Notes: a model not told the origin generated them from the sequence alone. A DNA stretch of 64,000 nucleotides from Carex sylvatica (GCA_964058845.1 CAXKVR010000189.1:1-64000); one strand, 5' to 3'; numbered from the stretch's first letter, positions 11,233 to 22,642 are shown. Program-made: numbers and translations.

Positions 11233-12570
11233 CCGATCCATCTCCTTTTTTATTTCTCAATTTTTTTCTAATTTGTATCTAGGTTTAGTGATTTCTCGGT
11301 TTTTTACTAATTACAGCTGTGCACTGTTTCAGGTTAGTTAATTGATTTGATTATATCTAATTTTCTGTTTTGAAGAATCATGCAAGGTTTAATTAAATTG
11401 GGGGTTTGCCTCTTGTATTAATGATTCCCAATTTGAAGATAAGAAAGTTGTTTTCATGCATGTATCTTGAGACCAAATCAGAAAATTGAATTATGATAAT
11501 TTTATTTTGATCTGTAACAGAATGGGGTACATGGTAACATGCATGAACCATATAGGGCTGTAGTAAATTATCTTAATTTCTCAATTACTTGTGTGCTTGC
11601 TGAACTATTGCGTAGATCTTTGAATTAATTGCTGGAATTATTTGTTAGTTATTGATTGCATGGTATCCATGCATGAACTAGAGTACTTGGGCTGCACCTA
11701 TATGGTTCAAAGTAAAAAAATATTTGGGGAACAACTATGAAAATTGATGTTGTAAAAGTAAAAGAACATGTACCATCTCGATAAGACAATAACTGATATA
11801 TATGTATAATTAATCTAATTACATTTCATTTTTTTCTCTAAAAACTCTTAAAATTATGAAATTCAATTATTGGCTCAAATTCATTTTCTTTTATCATTTT
11901 TTTTTTTGCATAGTTACAATTAGGAGGCAGTAGCTAATCATATTTGGCATCAAGGTCTGTATCCTCTTTGCAAGAAGCAGTGAGGTTGGGTTCGGATAGG
12001 TATGATGCTATTTTATAGGGTTGCTTTAGCGTGACAGTTAAGGGACAATAGTATTGTTCTAATTTGTATTTGTTAGGTACATGTCAAGGAACAATAGTAT
12101 TGTTCTATTTTGTATATTAGGTGAGCAAACTAGTTAGAATATATAATATATGCCATTGCGGAATAGTAAAGTTAGAATATATATATAATAAGTTGGCTAA
12201 GATTCTTTTTTGACCTTCCGTGACAGATCAGTTAGTGCAGGCTGATCAAAAATTCAAATTCAAAATTCACTTACACAGTTAGATAGAGGACAGAAAAAAG
12301 TGATTTAGAACCGAAGTTTTCTCCATTTGAATTTTTGTGCTATTTTCTAGCTATTTTCAAAGTTAGACTTTTCAAAAATAAAACAACATACTATACAAAG
12401 TGATAGGAATAAATTATATACACATTCGATGTAATTTTTATCACGAAATAATACCAAATATCTTGTATTTTGAATATAAAGAGAATAAAATACACATAGA
12501 ATCAAGTTACTGTATTTGTTTGATTTTAATTTGCAGAAAATAAAGAAAAATGAAAAAAAACAAAGAAAAA
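11233..12570. other. Non-coding interior of the CACTA element
   Basis: AT-rich, intron-like sequence with no recognisable transposase segment. A 19-bp segment TTTTCAAAGTTAGACTTTT near 12355 recurs near 14381, on the far side of the LTR-like block. Confidence 0.5.
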
Positions 12571-14271
12571 TGTCCAGTGCGAACGCACGGATTACGATAT
12601 AGTTGCACTAAGTACTTAGATGGATTTTTGGACGTGCGTCAATTTTAAAAATGTATAATAAGCTGTGAATCAAAATTTGTGCAGATGCACAGATCTCGAT
12701 GCAGCCAAACTCTGATCGCACAGAAAAAGTCCGAGTGCAGTGTGATGCACTGTAGCAGACTGCGAGTGGCCAAACGCACTGTAGCAGAACGCAAAACTAG
12801 AGCCTGAACTTAAAATAACCATAAATTTTGATTCGTAACTCCGTTTTAGACATATGACCACTTTTCGAAAAGCTAGCAATAAGATCTACAATTTGGAAAG
12901 CCTAGTGTGAACGCACTTTGGTCGCAGACAGCCTAAAAATACATTTTCGACGCATTTTTCTATTTTCAAAATTGCTGGTCACGTTTCAAGGGCTAAAATT
13001 AGACATTACAAATCTGAAAAATATGTAAAGATAGCACCTACTAACCCCACATTCTAGGCTCCAAATTGGGCATGATCTTTAGCTATAAAAGAGGGGGTTC
13101 ATTCTCCATTCAAGGCATATCTTCGCAAAGATCAATTTCTTCTCCACCAATACTTAGCGTAAAATTCAGCAATCAAGGAAGCAATTCAAGGTGAAGGAAG
13201 AAGAAGATCTGAGCAAGAAGAAGACAAGCATACGAGTTCTTCATCTAGAGAAGCGTGTAATCTATTTCTCTATTTAATTTCTCTTTGTTTTAGCCAATCT
13301 TTTATAATGAATTCTTTGTTGAATACTTGCATCTCCACGAGAGGCTAGTTTTCTCTCTAGAGGTTTAGGTTAATGCCTGAATTTGTTTAATTTTATCTTA
13401 TTCAGTTATTTATTTTTATTATAATTGTTTCATGGGATTTGATTGTTAATTTCTGTGTTTTATCATTTGTGTTGATTACATAGTTTAGTACTTACAATCG
13501 AAGTAGTCTCGCTTTGGAATATCTTTGTAATGCAAAGAATCCAAAGAAGTTAGGATGAGAGGAGAGTATCAAATTATGAACACAAATATCTTAGGTTTTG
13601 GGTTAGAAGCGACTGTACTTTGATATTCAAATCAGAACTATAGAAATTAAGAGTTAGGGTTTGGTGATGAACGAAAGTGAAGTCAACCCCTTACTTAGGA
13701 CACCTAGATTGATTAAGTATTGATATATATTTTGTGTGAACGTGATTGTTAAATATCCTTTTAGGATGGTGACAGCCCTATAATTCGAGGAACATTAATC
13801 CAACCCACCAAAATATTTGTATCAATAATTAGTTAAAATAGGCTAACAAGAGCTTAATGGGTCTAGATAGCTAGAGTGATGAACGACGGTGAAGTCCAAA
13901 ACTATCTAGGCACGTTATTAATTCATGAAAGTGGACCATTTTTAACACTTTAGGTTAGAAATCTCATTAAATCATACATGAATTTAAACAATACCAAATA
14001 GATAGAATTAACAAGGGATTGTAGACCGAATGCCCCTAGATTTTCTCAATTCTTGAAAGCAACAAAGATTCTGTTTTACTTTTCTTATTTTAAACCTCCT
14101 CTTCTCAAGTATTGAACCCCAACCTTAGGTTTGTAAGAACAAAACCCCTCCAATCAATCTTTACTTTCTTGCACAAATCTGAAACAAATCAATAGAGTTA
14201 AAGACTAGTATTTCTCGATTTTTCTGTGGATCGATACCCAAAGTACTACCAGGATAGGTTGTGCGTTTGCA
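12571..14271 (+). mobile_element. Solo-LTR-like block nested in the CACTA element
   Basis: It starts TGTCCAGTGCGAACGCAC and ends at about GTGCGTTTGCA. A TATA box (CTATAAAAGAGG, TATAAAA at 13084-13090) is followed by a long transcribed-type leader, repeated 'gaagtc' segments and TGGATCGATACCC near the end. This layout is typical of long plant Ty3/gypsy LTRs (U3, TATA, R-U5). No second LTR, primer site or protein follows, so it is read as a solo LTR. No matching 5-bp target duplication was found at these ends, so the borders are uncertain. Confidence 0.5.
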
Positions 14272-14399
14272 ACTAACATATCTTTGACTATTTAGGTTTA
14301 TAAATTTAAAAGTCTAAATAGTATAAAAATAAGCATAAAATTCCATATCTCCATAATACTCATCACAAAGCTAGAAATTTTCAAAGTTAGACTTTTTGT

Positions 14400-15640
14400 G
14401 CTAAGTTTTAAATTACTTGTTATATATAGGGTATATGTGCATAAGGAAAGAGGCTCAAAGAGAGGTACAGAATAAGCAGAAGAATTGCTTGTAGTCAGGC
14501 AAGTTTTCTCTCTCTTTTAATGAAATTGTAGTTAATTATATTATTAATTGCGTAGTTATTAATATAGTATTATTTTATATATAATCCAACTAAACCGGAA
14601 TATTTAGTATGCCTTTTAGGTCTATACCCGTTCAAAAATAATCCAATAGGGATTAATTTTGAATAGTCCCCGTTTTAGGACTGCTCTTTGAATGCTCTGT
14701 CTCATTTAGGATGTGAATAAATGTTTGTGGATCTAGTATTGAAATATATCCAAAATGATGTATTTCTAATGCGTACTCGGAGAACTAAGGAGAAATGCTG
14801 TTGAATTTTTCTTAAATACTAAATCCATAGACATTTTTTTCACTACTGAGACATAACATTTAAAGAGTGGGATATGATTGTACACCGGCCCTTTGTAAGC
14901 CCCAAAAGGACCTATTTATATTTAATGTCATTATTTCATTGAAGTGTCAAAAAATACAAGGAATACATAACTTCAAGTTCAGTTTTGACCTCGTGTGCAT
15001 TTAATTTTATGTAGACCTAATCAAGGCAAGGCAAGGCAAGCGAAGCGTCCTCTCTCTTTATTTGGTACGTATGTTTGAATTCATAGTTATGTAGTGTAGA
15101 TGCCGCTTGTATGGCTGTATACAAGTCCTATTGTATGGATGATGCAACAATTGATTGTGATTTTAATTTTTTAATTGTGAATTTCTTCCATGACTTGCTT
15201 TAGATGTTCTGTTATCAATTAATGATATCTGGAGGGTCTAAAGTATAGATCTGGACTTTTTGTTTGTTTGAGTCAAAATTTTAGTTTGAATGCTAAAATA
15301 ATAGAATTTCTTGTTCTTTTAAATTGAATGAACTAAGGTGTAGTTAGAAAATCTAAGTAATCAAGAATGTCATCTATTAATTATTATATTTAGGTCATGT
15401 TTATACAATGTCTTAATTATAAATGTGTATGCCATGATTATGAGAAATGAAGGGTGGTCGTAGTTGGATGTATGGTTCTTATTACGTGAACAAGTGAATA
15501 AATTTCACATTTGTTAAGGGTGTTGAGGGTTTTTTTAATATGCATTTGGTATTCAAGAACATATAGTTAGTGGTGATCGCATTAGGTGTCTATGTGTCAA
15601 GTGTGGGTGTACCAAATGGTTGGATAATAAACTATTGGAA
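14400..15640. other. Non-coding interior of the CACTA element between LTR block and transposase remnant
   Basis: AT-rich sequence with a short GGCAAGGCAAGGCAAG repeat near 15026. No coding pattern was recognised. Confidence 0.45.
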
Positions 15641-16282
15641 AAAACCTAATGAAATCGAGGTTCGGACCTTTTTACGAAAATTGGTTCATGTATGGTAAGG
15701 AACATAGCCAAGTGAAATAGAGCCAACCCGAACAGAGCCAACTTGAGGTGGAGTCGGCAAATGCTATGGTGGACATGCTTCTTGATGTTGCATGTCTGTC
15801 TTTTGAATAGACTGCAGACGAACCCCCGAATCAACAAGCTCAAGAGTTTTATAACATGATGAAAGCGACAGATGAGTCACTATGGGATGGTTGTGATAAG
15901 GAACACATTGTCCTTGCATCTGTTACCGAACTGCAGCATTAAAGACGACTGCAGCATAACCAAGGAGGGATTCAATCGCATCATATCGGCCGTGAAGATG
16001 TGGCTTCTGAAAGAGAATACATTGCCTCCAAATCAATATCAATGCAAAAAATTAGTGAAAGGGTTGGGATTAAGTCACGTGAAGATCCATGCTTATTTGA
16101 ATGATTACACGTTAAACTACGGCGATGATAATATTTCTAAAGAGAAGTGTGATGTCTGTGGACATAATCGTTTCAAACAAGGCAACCAGGAAAATACAAC
16201 AAAATATTTTCCGTATAAAGAAGTGCAGTATCTTCAAATAGGGCCAATGCTGAAGGTTTATGGGCCACGATTGGCTTTGTGA
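15640..16282 (+). pseudogene. TNP2-like CACTA transposase, N-terminal part only
   Basis: Conceptual translation in shifting frames follows the order of the TNP2 N-terminal region: a W..YG.E segment, then EFYNMMKATDESLWDGCDKE, then VLASVTEL (about 15650-15950). After a frameshift come KEGFNRIISAVK, ENTLPPNQYQCKKLVKGLGL, KIHAYLNDYTLNYGD and a KCDVCGHNRFK zinc-ribbon-like end (15980-16180). The last stretch matches the start of the next TNP2 block and then stops. Stops near 15708 and 15796 and the frame change make it non-functional, and no DDE catalytic domain follows. This gene normally supplies the transposase that cuts at CACTA ends. Confidence 0.75.
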
Positions 16283-16414
16283 ACATACTTGTTCACAAAC
16301 AGCGCTTCGTAAGTTGTTTTTCATTAAATTAATATATTTTCATTCCAATTGAATCTAATCGAACTAATCTTGATAATATTTTTTTAAATGAAATTGTCTT
16401 TCAAATTCTTAACA

Positions 16415-17628
16415 GGAGCAATAACAAGGGCGCGAATCCAGATGGTCCGATGAGTTATTCCAACCTACCCATACAAAAAAAAAGACGGGGGAATACATTA
16501 ATGTTAAGGCTAAAAATGCACAGGTAATAATACTTTTGAATTGTTTTATAAACTATCATGGTATCTATTGTACATAACATTATTGTTATATTTTTACAAA
16601 ATTTGCAGCTAAAATATGAGAGAGCTATGGTGGAGAAGTATGGAGAGAATAGAGAAACACAGCCCAAATATGACGACGACCTCTGGTACTCTACGGGCAT
16701 TGATGATCAGAATGTCCACAGCGATAACTATAGTCTCAGTGCTCTAGGTAAAATAAATATTCTTTGAAATTTGAAATTTATTTTTAGTTTTATCAGATAA
16801 TATTAATTATCTTACTTTTAATATTCCAGACAAGATGAGAGGCATGTTTCGTTCTAGTGGGTCTAGCAGTGCTCAGTCATATTCTTTTATGCCGCCAACT
16901 CCGCATCTCACAAAAGATTATATCGACATGATATCTTCTCGGGTACTTGATAGGATCGAGGCTCAGTTGGAGGCTTGGTTCAGAGCTTCTCTGGTACAAA
17001 ATTTGATATTTCAGTATATTTTAATTGTGAACCCTAAACCCTAAATTATAAGAGGAGGGTTCAAATGCCTCCATTTTTGGTGCCTCCATCATGTCTCTAT
17101 TTTTAAAAACTTTAATAACTAAAAATTAGAAACTTAAAAGTCAAAATAAAACCGTTGGATATGATCTATATCATTTTATTTATGCACATGTAAAATATTA
17201 CAACATTTAAACTTTGTTTTGGTTGTCATCAAGAGATTGTAAAAAATATACTATTGTGGATAATTTCTAGACGTAGATTTTTCAACTTATTAATTCACAT
17301 GAAAATAAAATTGAAATGTGATAATATTTTATGAACATATTGAGAAAATAACATAGATCACATCTAACAGTTTTATTTTGATATTTATAATTTAAATTTT
17401 GAGTTATATAAATTTTTAAAAATGGAGGTATGATGAAGACACAAAAAATGGAGGCATTTGAACCCTCAAATTATAATTATCTAAAATACTTTCTTACAAC
17501 CTCACATAAGGGTTCGGGCTCGCAGTCGGCCTCGATGCTCGCTTAGGATGACGAGGATCATGACGACGACGATGACGGCGATGATGACGAGGGGCATTGC
17601 TCGGATATCGGCAGCAATGGTACTGCTT
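16415..17628 (+). pseudogene. En/Spm (Ptta-type) accessory transposase gene, C-terminal exons, degraded
   Basis: Three to four exon-like pieces read in order. The first is 16415-16522 (basic QKKRRG, acceptor TTCTTAACAG). The second is about 16609-16748 (RAMVEKYGENRETQPKYDD, DLWYSTGID). The third is about 16830-16993 (KMRGMF, serine-rich, then DYIDMISSRVLDRIEAQLEA, a coiled-coil-like end). The fourth is 17515-17628, an acidic tail rich in D (DEDHDDDDDGDDDEG) with an internal stop after SASMLA. The EKYGE..P..D.DLWY pattern is typical of plant En/Spm Ptta proteins. A MITE sits in the intron before the acidic exon. Confidence 0.65.
17053..17464. mobile_element. Mutator-like MITE nested in the CACTA element
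   Basis: The inverted ends are GAGGGTTCAAATGCCTCC and its complement, with matching inner sequence (CCATTTTTGGTGCCTCCATC / CCATTTTTTGTGTCTTCATC, then AACCGTTGGATATGATCT mirrored). AAATTATAA flanks both sides and fits a 9-bp target duplication. There is an extra GAG at the left. No coding capacity. Confidence 0.8.
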
Positions 17629-17949
17629 AGGTCTTTTCATATATTTATATCTTGTTAGATGGTACTATTTATGGTACTGTTTAGATGATACTCGACATGT
17701 TACTCTTGTGTTATTCGGATGTTTATGTTTTATGAGATGATATACATTTTCTTGATGTTTATGTTTATATTTGTTTGTATGCTTATGTTGTATTTTTCGA
17801 TATTTATGCTTATGTTGTATGCGATGTTTATGTTGATTGTGTATCGTTTTTTATGTTTATGTTATGTTGTATGTTGTATGTTGGTACGTGGTACCAATTA
17901 ATTAAATGGTGTAAATATAAATAACAAAAAATAATCTCAAAAACCTAAC

Positions 17950-18250
17950 AGAAGATATCAGCAACCGGTTTTAAGTATCAGAGACCGTTTTTTAGTCTAT
18001 GAAAAAAAAACTATCAGCGACTGGTTTGGAGTTTCTGCGACCGTTGGTATTGGTCTCTGATAATTTGGGTATCTACGACCGGGTTTGACTATCAGCGACT
18101 GTTTATTTCGGCGCAGATACTTTTTTCTGACGTCAGCAAAAAACAACAACGACAAAAAAAAATTGATCGCATAAAACTTATCAGCGACCGGAATAACTAT
18201 CAGCGACCAGTGCCTTTATGTTCTGCGACCGAAAAATTGGTCGCAGAAAG
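17950..18250 (+). promoter_or_regulatory. Right subterminal repeat zone of the CACTA element
   Basis: About ten ATCAGCGAC(C) or CTGCGACC motifs in about 300 bp, mirroring the left subterminal zone. They are probable transposase-binding repeats. Confidence 0.75.
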
Positions 18251-18371
18251 TGAGTTCTGCTGTAGTGTTTGCACTAGAAGTGCTAAACTAGGTACTTTTA
18301 TGCCATGTAATTCCAGATTTTTATCAAAGTTACATTGCATCTAGAATAACACACGCAGTAGAATTACACTA

Positions 18372-18590
18372 AGGAGTACGTTTGGATGTACTGAGAATAG
18401 CGAGAATAGCGAGAATAACATCTACTATACTGATCTCATCGTATAATATTCCAACACAAGCTGCGAAAACAACGACGACTTGTCATCCAACAATTTTGCT
18501 GGGGTACGGTGTTCCACAACAACACCTGTTTGAAGTAAAAAGAATAAAACATTATTGTTTAGATTTCGTAGAATTTATCCAAACAAAAAG
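18372..18590. mobile_element. Possible small MITE with GTTTGGAT ends
   Basis: The segment begins GTACGTTTGGATG and ends AATTTATCCAAACAAA. Such GTTTGGAT..ATCCAAAC borders are frequent in plant hAT- or Harbinger-type MITEs. The arms are short and no target duplication was fixed. Confidence 0.35.
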
Positions 18591-18867
18591 ATAATGCACA
18601 ACATCTTGTTATAACTAAATATACCAATGCAAAACAAACTGCAAAACAAATTATTTTTCAACAAGAACCTGCAGCTAGAGGGACACATTGGCGCTGGAGC
18701 AAATTTTCTTCTTTGAAAGTTGGTGCTGGAGCAATTTTCAAACTTTATCATCCTTCTTTTAATTTAATTTTTATTTTCAATGTTCTTTTAAAACAATGCG
18801 TAGATATCTGTTAAAACAACTTGCCCCCAGTAAGTGAAAACCAAAGCTTTTGCGAGTTTAAATGGTG

Positions 18868-19464
18868 TCAGTCCAAACTTTTTCTGTATCCAAGAGAGAG
18901 CAAGGGACCCATCCAAGAGAATGTAAAAATACTAAAGAACCCAGCATTGGTGAAAACAGAGGCATTTTTGGAACTACTGCTGGTGCTGTTACCCAAACCA
19001 TTTAGGTGTTGCTCCTGGAGAAGGGAATCACCACCTTCATTTGAATTTCTATGCTTGCCAAAGAAACCAACATAGGTAAGCAACAGACCAGCAAAAACTG
19101 ACCCAAAATCGAAGATCCACAAATGTGAGTCGACAATTGCATGGTTTTGCAACAAGAGATGTAGAACGAGAGAATAAAGAGAAATTATTAGGAAGAGAGC
19201 GAACCATATTCTAAGTAAAACAGAAAATTGCTTTTCACTCAATCTTCCAAATTCAAATTGCATGTAGCAAAAGAAGAGAGACCAACAAATAGTTCTGACC
19301 AGTAAGTCCAATTGAATTAGGAAACCCGGATTAAAAAATAAGTGACTGAAAACAGAGAAGAAAAGGTAGAACAAACTAAGACTAAGAGAGCTTAGATTGG
19401 TCAGTTTGTAACAGAAGAAATTGTTGTTCTCTACTTTCTCCTTGGACCTCTCCTCCTTTCACGT
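18868..19464 (-). pseudogene. ABCC (fragment): ABCC-type (MRP) ABC transporter N-terminal fragment
   Basis: An open frame of about 195 codons matches the TMD0-linker part of plant ABCC transporters, which pump glutathione or glucuronide conjugates at the vacuolar membrane. Seen in order: a YKLTNLSSLSLSLF helix, LLVRTICWSLFFCYMQFEF, FSVLLRIWFALFLIISLYSL, a DFGSVFAGLLLTYVGFFGK helix, a LLQEQHLNG acidic linker, and FFSIFTFSWMGPLLSLGYRK just before the first membrane domain. A stop follows SLD, where family members continue into the main membrane and ATPase domains. Upstream the frame is closed by a TGA near 19470. Both nucleotide-binding domains are missing, so this is a captured or degraded piece, not a working pump. 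Confidence 0.75.
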
Positions 19465-19837
19465 TCTAGAAAGCCAAACTATAGAGAGAAAGAGGAAGAG
19501 AGTTACACGGCATGAAACAGAGGAGTAATAGAAAACCTTGTATTGTAACAAGAACCCAAAATCAATCGACCAATGAATGCCCATTTATTAAGAGGAGAGG
19601 AAGATATGGAGAGCTCAGACCTTTTTGTGTGTTTAATTCCTAGTTTCTCTGTCAGTTTATATGCGTAGAGAGCGGTCAAATAGGCGGCTCCTTGGCGAGC
19701 AAGGTTGTCGTTGATGGCATCAGATTCAGGTTTTTTTTTTTTTTTTTTTGCATTCATCAAGGCATGTTGGAGTCATAGAATATGAGTATACTCCGTTTGT
19801 ACTCTATTATTTATTTCTTTATTTAACCCTTTTTAGC
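19465..19837. other. Flank of the ABCC fragment, no gene seen
   Basis: Contains a T run of about 19 near 19731-19749. An 85-codon minus-strand frame crosses it but has a lysine homopolymer made by the T run and no family resemblance. Confidence 0.45.
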
Positions 19838-20464
19838 TGGGGGTGTAATGGATACAATACGGGAGGATGGAACCATTTTCATATCCATATTCACTAAGAA
19901 TTGATTTTATTCATATCCTACCTATACTCATTAAGAATTTGCCTTACCCCATCCTACCTATACTAGTTAAAATTAGCATATAACAAAACAATAGTGAGCA
20001 AATAACGAATAATACAAATATAATAGTTTTATTATTTTTACAAATAAATCATCAAAACTTATCATATCATACAAATGCAATTACAATTACTAATATAAAT
20101 TTAAAATATAAATATGCAATTAATTCTAAATAATAGATTTTTATTAAGCAACAAAAATAAAAATCACAAATATCTCTTCTAACAAATTCAATTTCTTAAC
20201 TAAATAATAAAACATTCAAATAAAAAAGTAAAATGTTTAGCATAATATTATTCTTATGATATAATTTAGTTTATATAATTACTCATTATCCAACGAGTAT
20301 GAAATAATATTTATCCATACCTATACCTGTTTATCTAAAAAAAAAAATTCTTGTCTATACTCTTACCCAATAAGTTAACGAAAAAAAAAATCTTACTCAT
20401 ATTCATCTTATCGAATACGATACAGATAGAGTAAACGGATAAACGGATGTCATTGACACCTCTA
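19838..20464. mobile_element. hAT-like non-autonomous element, 627 bp
   Basis: The left end is TGGGGGTGTAATGGATA. The right end is the complement of TAGAGGTGTCAATGACATC. An exact 8-bp duplication TTTTTAGC flanks it (19830-19837 and 20465-20472). GGGGTGT-type ends and 8-bp duplications are hallmarks of hAT elements. The interior is AT-rich, with CATATCCATA..CCTATACTC motifs near both ends, and has no transposase. Confidence 0.85.
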
Positions 20465-20700
20465 TTTTTAGCTGCTGTTTTGTCTCGGTATAGGCGACAT
20501 TTTTATAAATACCCAAATAAAAAAATAAATTATTAAGAATAACATAGTTGGAGTTGAAATTTTAAAAATGCCCAAACTGTCTTATTTTTCGACGGTCCGA
20601 GATTTTTTTTTTTCGAACCACTCAGAAATTAGGCTGTCCGAGAAAAAAAATTTATTAAAAATTTTAAAATTTTTTTTTTTTTAATTTTTTTGCAAATCAA

Positions 20701-21740
20701 ATTTGCAAATCTGGTTAACATAGCAAACCACCTTCAAAAATCGTGAAAATTGACCGACATGTAGTCTTGACATCGTCGAAAAGGACTGTGAAGTTTCATA
20801 CAAAATCTCCGAACAGGTCTTGAGATATCAGCTCTCAAAAATTGCCCGAACTGCTGAATATTTCATTCTGAGCCCAACTTTGCACATTTGGTTAACATAG
20901 CAAAACACCTTAAAAAATTATAAAAATTGACTGACATGTAGTCTTGACATTGTCAAAAAGAACTGTGAAGTTTCATACAAAATCTTTGAACAGGTCTTGA
21001 GATATCAGCTCTCAAAAATTGCCCGAACTGCTGAATATTTCATTCTGAGCCCAACTTTGCACATCTGGTTAACATAGCAAAACACCTTCAAAAATCATAA
21101 AAATTGACCAACATGCAGTTTTAACATCATCAAAAATGACTGTGAAGTTTCATACAAAATCTCCGAAACAGGTCTTGAGATATCGGCTCTCAAAAATTGC
21201 CCGAACTGCTGAATATTTTATTCTGAGCCCAACTTTGCACATCTGGTTAACATAGGAAAACACCTTCAAAAATTATGAAAATTGACCAACATGCAGTCTT
21301 GACATCGTCGAAAAGGACTGTGAAGTTTCATACAAAATCTCCGAACAGGTCTTGAGATATCAGCTCTCAAAAATTGCCCGAACTGCTGAATATTTCATTC
21401 TTAGCCAAACTTTGCACATATGGTTAATATAGCAAAACACCTTCAAAAATCATGAAAATTGATCGACATGCAGTCTTGATATCGTCGAAAAAGACTGTGA
21501 AGTTTCATACAAAATCTCCAAAACAGGTCTTGAGATATCAGCTCTAAAAAATTACCCGAATTACTGAATATTTCATTATGAGCCCAACTTTGCACATCTG
21601 GTTAACATAGCAAAACACCTTCAAAAATCGTGAAAATTGATCGACATGCAGTCTTGATATCATCGAAAAGGGCTATGAAGTTTCATACAAAATCTCCGAA
21701 ACAGGTGTTGAGATATTGGCTCTCAAAAATTGTCACAACT
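20701..21740 (+). repeat. Left tandem array, 6 units of 177-178 bp
   Basis: Successive units share CTGGTTAACATAGCAAA, ACACCTTCAAAAAT, a GACATGCAGTCTTGACATC block, CTGTGAAGTTTCATACAAA and GCCCGAACTGCTGAATATT. Spacing of the anchor motif is 177, 177, 178, 177 and 178 bp. Divergence between units is low, which suggests amplification inside the element. Confidence 0.9.
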
Positions 21741-21744
21741 GCTG

Positions 21745-22445
21745 AAACTTCACATTCCTTTTGGGCAATTTTTGAGAGTCGATATCTCAAGACCTGTTTC
21801 GGAGATTTTGTATGAAACTTTACAGTCTTTTTCGACGATGTCAAGACTGCATGTCGGTCAATTTTCACAATTTTTGAAGGTGTTTGGTTATGTTAACCAG
21901 ATGTGTAAAGTTGGGCTCAGAATGAAATATTCAGCAGTTCGGGCAATTTTTGAGAGCCGATATCTCAAGACCTGTTTTGGAGATTTTGTATGAAACTTCA
22001 CAGTCCTTTTCAATGATTTCAAGACTGCATGTCAGTCAATTTTCACGATTTTTGAAGGTGTTTGGCTATGTTAACCAGATGTGCAAAGTTGGGCTCAGAA
22101 TGAAATATTCAACAGTTCGGGCAATTTTTGAGAGCCGATATCTCAAGACCTGTTTCGGAGATTTTGTATAAAACTTCACAGTCCTTGTCGACGATGTCAA
22201 GACTGCATGTTGGTTAATTTTTACGATTTTTGAAGGTGTTTTGCTATGTTAACCAGATGTGCAAAGTTGGGCTCAAAATGAAATATTCAGCAGTTCGGGT
22301 AATTTTTGAGAGCTGATATCTCAAGACCTGTTCGGAGATTTTGTATAAAACTTCACAGTCCTTTTCAACGATGTCAAGACTGCATGTCGGTCAATTTTCA
22401 TGATTTTTGAAGGTGTTTTGCTATATTAATCAGATGTGCAAATTT
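21745..22445 (-). repeat. Right tandem array, 4 units of 177-178 bp, inverted relative to the left array
   Basis: Reverse-complement copies of the same unit, with anchors 178, 178 and 177 bp apart. The switch of orientation is at about 21740-21770. The two arrays could pair over about 700 bp. Confidence 0.9.
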
Positions 22446-22642
22446 GATTTGCAAAAAATAAAAAAATTTAAAAAATTTAAAAATAAAAGTTCTCCGACCA
22501 CCTAATTTCTGGGCGGTTCGAAAAAAAATAAATTTCGGACCGCCGAAAAATGAGACGATTTGGACATTTTAAAAATTTCAACTCCAACCATATTATTCTT
22601 AATAATTTGTTTTTTTATTTGAGTATTTATAAAAATATCGGC

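Larger units (their letters stand above)
10764..18267 (+). mobile_element. CACTA (En/Spm) DNA transposon, 7.5 kb, internally degraded
   Basis: The left end is CACTACAGTAGAA. The right end is the complement of CACTACAGCAGAA, one mismatch in 13. A TTT target duplication flanks it (10761-10763 and 18268-18270). Both subterminal zones are dense in CTGCGACC/CAGCGACC motifs (10785-10920 and 17950-18250), the usual transposase-binding arrangement in this superfamily. It carries remnants of a TNP2-like transposase and a second En/Spm gene, and has two nested insertions: a solo-LTR-like block and a MITE. The catalytic part of TNP2 is not visible, so the copy is probably non-autonomous. Confidence 0.9.
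20496..22642. mobile_element. Foldback element with head-to-head arrays of 178-bp tandem repeats
   Basis: The outer inverted repeats are about 200 bp, beginning CATTTTTATAAATACCCAAA and mirrored at the right end, with further mirrored TTGGAGTTGAAATTTTAAAA and a CGACGGTCCGA block. GGTATAGGC/GGTATAGGT flanks the element (20487-20495 and 22643-22651) and is a near-perfect 9-bp duplication, suggesting the Mutator superfamily. Inside lie six 177-178-bp units in one orientation (anchor CTGGTTAACATAG at 20711, 20888, 21065, 21243, 21420, 21598), then four in the opposite orientation (CTATGTTAACCAG ending at 21900, 22078, 22256, 22433). The frames crossing the repeats are not treated as genes. Confidence 0.85.

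Noticed and set aside
17719..17901. 60-codon ORF rich in Met, Phe and Leu
   Set aside because: Low-complexity translation of repeated TTTATGTTTATGTTGTATG sequence in the CACTA element.
19503..19760. 85-codon minus-strand ORF upstream of the ABCC fragment
   Set aside because: Begins with a lysine run from a homopolymer, no family resemblance, and not in frame with the ABCC piece.
21630..22171. Four similar small proteins starting MKIDRHAV or ending YLKTCFGDFV
   Set aside because: They are translations of the 178-bp repeat in both orientations. The similarity comes from the DNA repeat, not from a gene family.
20701..22445. CRISPR-like regular repeat array
   Set aside because: The 178-bp units are contiguous tandem copies without unique spacers, in a plant nuclear context with transposon borders.
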